Shown here: positions 41,086 to 43,107 of the stretch, piece by piece
How positions within the stretch are numbered: position 1 is the stretch's first letter
How the letters are laid out: every line of letters begins with the position of its first letter
DNA from: CAMPJM01 sp964440915
GTDB taxonomy: Bacteria > Bacteroidota > Bacteroidia > Cytophagales > Cyclobacteriaceae
DNA: 43,107 nucleotides
Assembly (NCBI GenBank): GCA_964440915.1
Contig: CAYTTV010000030.1
Location: 1 to 43,107, forward strand
Direction of reading: 5' to 3'
Position numbers and translations under genes: made by a program
Notes under the pieces: generated by a model
What the model saw: only the letters and a program-made list of their open reading frames with translations
The model's database searches: none
Told to the model about the DNA's origin: nothing

Positions 41086-42963
41086 ATGTTGTTTAGGAGA
41101 TTTTTATTATGGGTTCTGTTGTTTCAAGGAGCCATTTCAATGGCGCAATCCTATGAAGATACGGTTAGACTAGAAGAGATACGTATATATGGCATGCCGC
41201 AAAAGGAATACGCGGCTGGTAGTAAAGTAACACATGTAGATTCTTCCTCGCTAAGACAACATGCATCCTCTAATTTGGCCGAACTCTTATCAAAGCGGAG
41301 TCCCTTGTATTTCAAAACTTATGGGGCAGGAATCGCCACAGTTGCCTTTAGGGGCACCTCTTCAAACCATACTGCCGTACTGTGGAATGGTGTCAATATC
41401 AATTCGATTTCACTTGGATTAGGCGACTTCTCCACATTTCCTGCTGTAGCTTCAGAAAATGTTTCTGTTCAATACGGCTCATCGAGCGCACTTTATGGCA
41501 GTGGTGCCATCGGGGGCACGATCCATATGTTTGGAATGCCCACATGGAAAGAAGGTTTTCAAGGGAGCCTTCAGCAGGAGGTGGGCAGTTTTGGACGCTA
41601 TTACTCAGGAATTGAAGCAAGCCTAGGTAACGGCCGAATAGAAAGCAAAACAAAGGCTTTTATTAAGCGTGCTCAAAATGATTTCCCTTATAAAGTAAAA
41701 AGCATAAGCGGCGTGAAGGAAATGAAGCAAGCCAATGCTGATTTACAACATTCAGGTATAATTCAGGATTTATATTATCGGATTCATTCGAATCAATATG
41801 TTTCACTCAATTTATGGTACAACCATCTAGACCGCAATATCCAACCGCCTGTTTCTTCCCCTCAAAATCGAGATCATCAGTTGGATGAGAACGTACGGGT
41901 TGTGGCCAATTATCATTTAAATAACCAATGGGGCTATTTTAATCCCCGAATTGGTTACTTGTATGATGTTATCAATTTTAATAGTGAGCCTTCTATTACC
42001 CATCGGTACATTGCAGCCTTGCAGCATGAAATTAAGTTGAGCAATCACTTGAAAATAAGTGTTGGTGCTGATTATACCCATATACTTGCCAATGTAAAGG
42101 GCTATGGAGAAGAAAAGCATGAAGATAGGGCAGATGTGTTTTTTCTGTCAAAATTTTCCCCTTGGGAACAACTAGATATCTCACTTAATATTCGCCAATC
42201 TTTTGTAACCAACTTTGATGCGCCTATTGCGCCATCCTTAGGCTTAGCGTATGCGGTCTTGGACAATGAAAAAACAACGATAGGGTGGAAGGGCAACATC
42301 TCCAGAAGTTACAGAATACCTACTTTAAATGACAGGTATTGGTCGCCTGGTGGCAATCTTGAGCTAAAGTCTGAAACAGGCATTGCCTATGAGTCAGGTA
42401 TTGCCTTCTCCTCTCAAAATGGCCAATCAAAACGGTCATTGGAGCTTACAGGTTACTTCAACAATGTGGATAATTGGATCATTTGGCTAACGGGTCCTGG
42501 GGAATCATTCTGGTCGCCAGAAAATATTGACAAGGTATATGCCCGAGGGCTTGAAGCAAGCGGTAGTTGGTCGAACACCTTTGGGGAGTGGGACATGTCT
42601 TTTGGAATAGACTATGCATTTTCTAGGGCCACTCATGAAAACAAATTGGATAGAAAATATGGACAACAGCTTATGTATGTGCCAAAGCACAATGGATCTG
42701 CTTATGTAATAGCAAGTTTCCGCGGATGGTATTCGGAAGTAAATGCTCAATATACAGGTTCTAGACTTACCACGATCGATAAACTAGATCCATACTGGCT
42801 TGCTCATTTTACCTTTGGAAAGGACATGTCTTTTGGAGGACATCGTTTATCCGCTTTCCTTAAGATCAACAACCTCCTGAACAAGGAGTATTTCAACTAT
42901 GAGAGTCGTGCCATGCCTGGCATGAACTATAACCTAAGCGTACGCTATACACTAAATAAATAA
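41086..42963 (+). CDS. btuB: BtuB-like TonB-dependent cobalamin receptor
   Basis: A 625-residue outer-membrane receptor that imports vitamin B12 using TonB energy. ATG 41086 gives a signal peptide (MLFRRFLLWVLLFQGAISMA, then Q). The open frame extends to 40864, but that part is riboswitch. The plug domain contains LAELLSKRSPLYFKTYGAG, ATVAFRGTSSNHTAVLWNGV and SSALYGSGAIGGTI. A 22-strand-type barrel follows and ends NYNLSVRYTLNK, in the usual manner with a terminal aromatic-containing strand. It has no carboxypeptidase-like SusC extension. The riboswitch and the next lipoprotein gene support cobalamin as substrate. Confidence 0.9.
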   Translation: MLFRRFLLWVLLFQGAISMAQSYEDTVRLEEIRIYGMPQKEYAAGSKVTHVDSSSLRQHASSNLAELLSKRSPLYFKTYGAGIATVAFRGTSSNHTAVLWNGVNINSISLGLGDFSTFPAVASENVSVQYGSSSALYGSGAIGGTIHMFGMPTWKEGFQGSLQQEVGSFGRYYSGIEASLGNGRIESKTKAFIKRAQNDFPYKVKSISGVKEMKQANADLQHSGIIQDLYYRIHSNQYVSLNLWYNHLDRNIQPPVSSPQNRDHQLDENVRVVANYHLNNQWGYFNPRIGYLYDVINFNSEPSITHRYIAALQHEIKLSNHLKISVGADYTHILANVKGYGEEKHEDRADVFFLSKFSPWEQLDISLNIRQSFVTNFDAPIAPSLGLAYAVLDNEKTTIGWKGNISRSYRIPTLNDRYWSPGGNLELKSETGIAYESGIAFSSQNGQSKRSLELTGYFNNVDNWIIWLTGPGESFWSPENIDKVYARGLEASGSWSNTFGEWDMSFGIDYAFSRATHENKLDRKYGQQLMYVPKHNGSAYVIASFRGWYSEVNAQYTGSRLTTIDKLDPYWLAHFTFGKDMSFGGHRLSAFLKINNLLNKEYFNYESRAMPGMNYNLSVRYTLNK

Positions 42964-42984
42964 CCTTTAATACTTAAATAACGA

Positions 42985-43107
42985 ATGGAAAATTTACGAT
43001 TCTTTGACCGGCTGTTTTTACTTTTATTTACCATTGTGCTGTTTGCTTGTAACAGCGACGATAATGTGCCTGCTCCTCAGATAAAGGGACAGTATAGTAG
43101 CGGTGTT
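42985..43107 (+). CDS. Lipoprotein, partial; possibly a BtuG-like surface cobalamin-binding protein
   Basis: An open frame starts at ATG 42985 and is cut by the window end after 41 codons. It has a signal peptide and lipobox (LLLFTIVLFACNSDD, acylated Cys after about 20 residues). The acidic CNSDD is like a surface-export signal for Bacteroidota lipoproteins. It follows btuB by 21 bases and is surely co-transcribed. In this position Bacteroidota often have a propeller lipoprotein (BtuG or DUF5074/YncE-type) that binds B12 for BtuB. The visible part is too short to prove this. Confidence 0.7.
   Translation, partial: MENLRFFDRLFLLLFTIVLFACNSDDNVPAPQIKGQYSSGV

Overview
The window is a chromosomal segment of a Bacteroidota bacterium, most likely of the order Cytophagales. 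The evidence is a protease with a C-terminal type IX secretion (T9SS) sorting domain, a PorE-like OmpA protein, Bacteroidota-type promoters (TTG, about 19 bases, TAnnTTTG), almost no Shine-Dalgarno sites, an LptD/amidase/MlaD cluster, and an ECF sigma gene followed by a one-TM protein gene and an outer-membrane barrel gene. No rRNA, tRNA, CRISPR array, prophage or insertion sequence was recognised. Two 100-base runs of N (28275-28374 and 38951-39050) are assembly gaps.

Layout. 117-5688 (+): dnaA, a GH3-family acyl-acid synthetase, dxr and rseP, ending in a hairpin terminator. 6230-8221 (-): a PorE-like protein. 8785-11255 (-): ECF sigma factor, probable anti-sigma protein and barrel protein. 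11468-13960: an AhpD-like protein, a small conserved protein on the other strand, and a cystathionine beta-synthase-like enzyme. 14303-19852 (+): a sugar block with a DUF1080+PA14 protein, a propeller-cytochrome c dehydrogenase-like protein and xylulokinase. 19929-23180 (-): a T9SS subtilase. 23396-28173: LolD-like ATPase, Bcp peroxiredoxin (opposite strand), an NtrC-type regulator and its probable sensor kinase. 28396-33012: lptD divergent from an amidase and mlaD-like gene. 33082-38621: acyl-CoA carboxylase beta subunit, SirB1-like protein, redoxin, phosphopantetheinyl transferase and an S41 lipoprotein protease. 39233-43107: a cobalamin-uptake island with a BtuF-like lipoprotein, a B12 riboswitch with a clear promoter, a BtuB-like receptor and the start of a further lipoprotein.

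Several groups of genes appear to work together. RseP, LptD, MlaD-like, LolD-like and the amidase maintain the envelope. The sugar block probably oxidises and cleaves glycosides outside the cytoplasm and phosphorylates the released pentulose. The B12 island senses and imports cobalamin.

The least expected feature is not a gene. Most of the longer spacers contain degenerate tandem heptamers built from related words such as TCTNACN, TTGCCTA, ATTGCTT and CTTCCAA. Both assembly gaps fall inside such arrays. A related 15-bp array overlaps the predicted btuF promoter. Start codons were moved inward from the longest frame for many genes (dnaA, GH3, rseP, PorE-like, DUF1080, the protease, lptD, the amidase, carboxylase, redoxin and btuB), because the upstream extensions run through promoters, repeats or the riboswitch.
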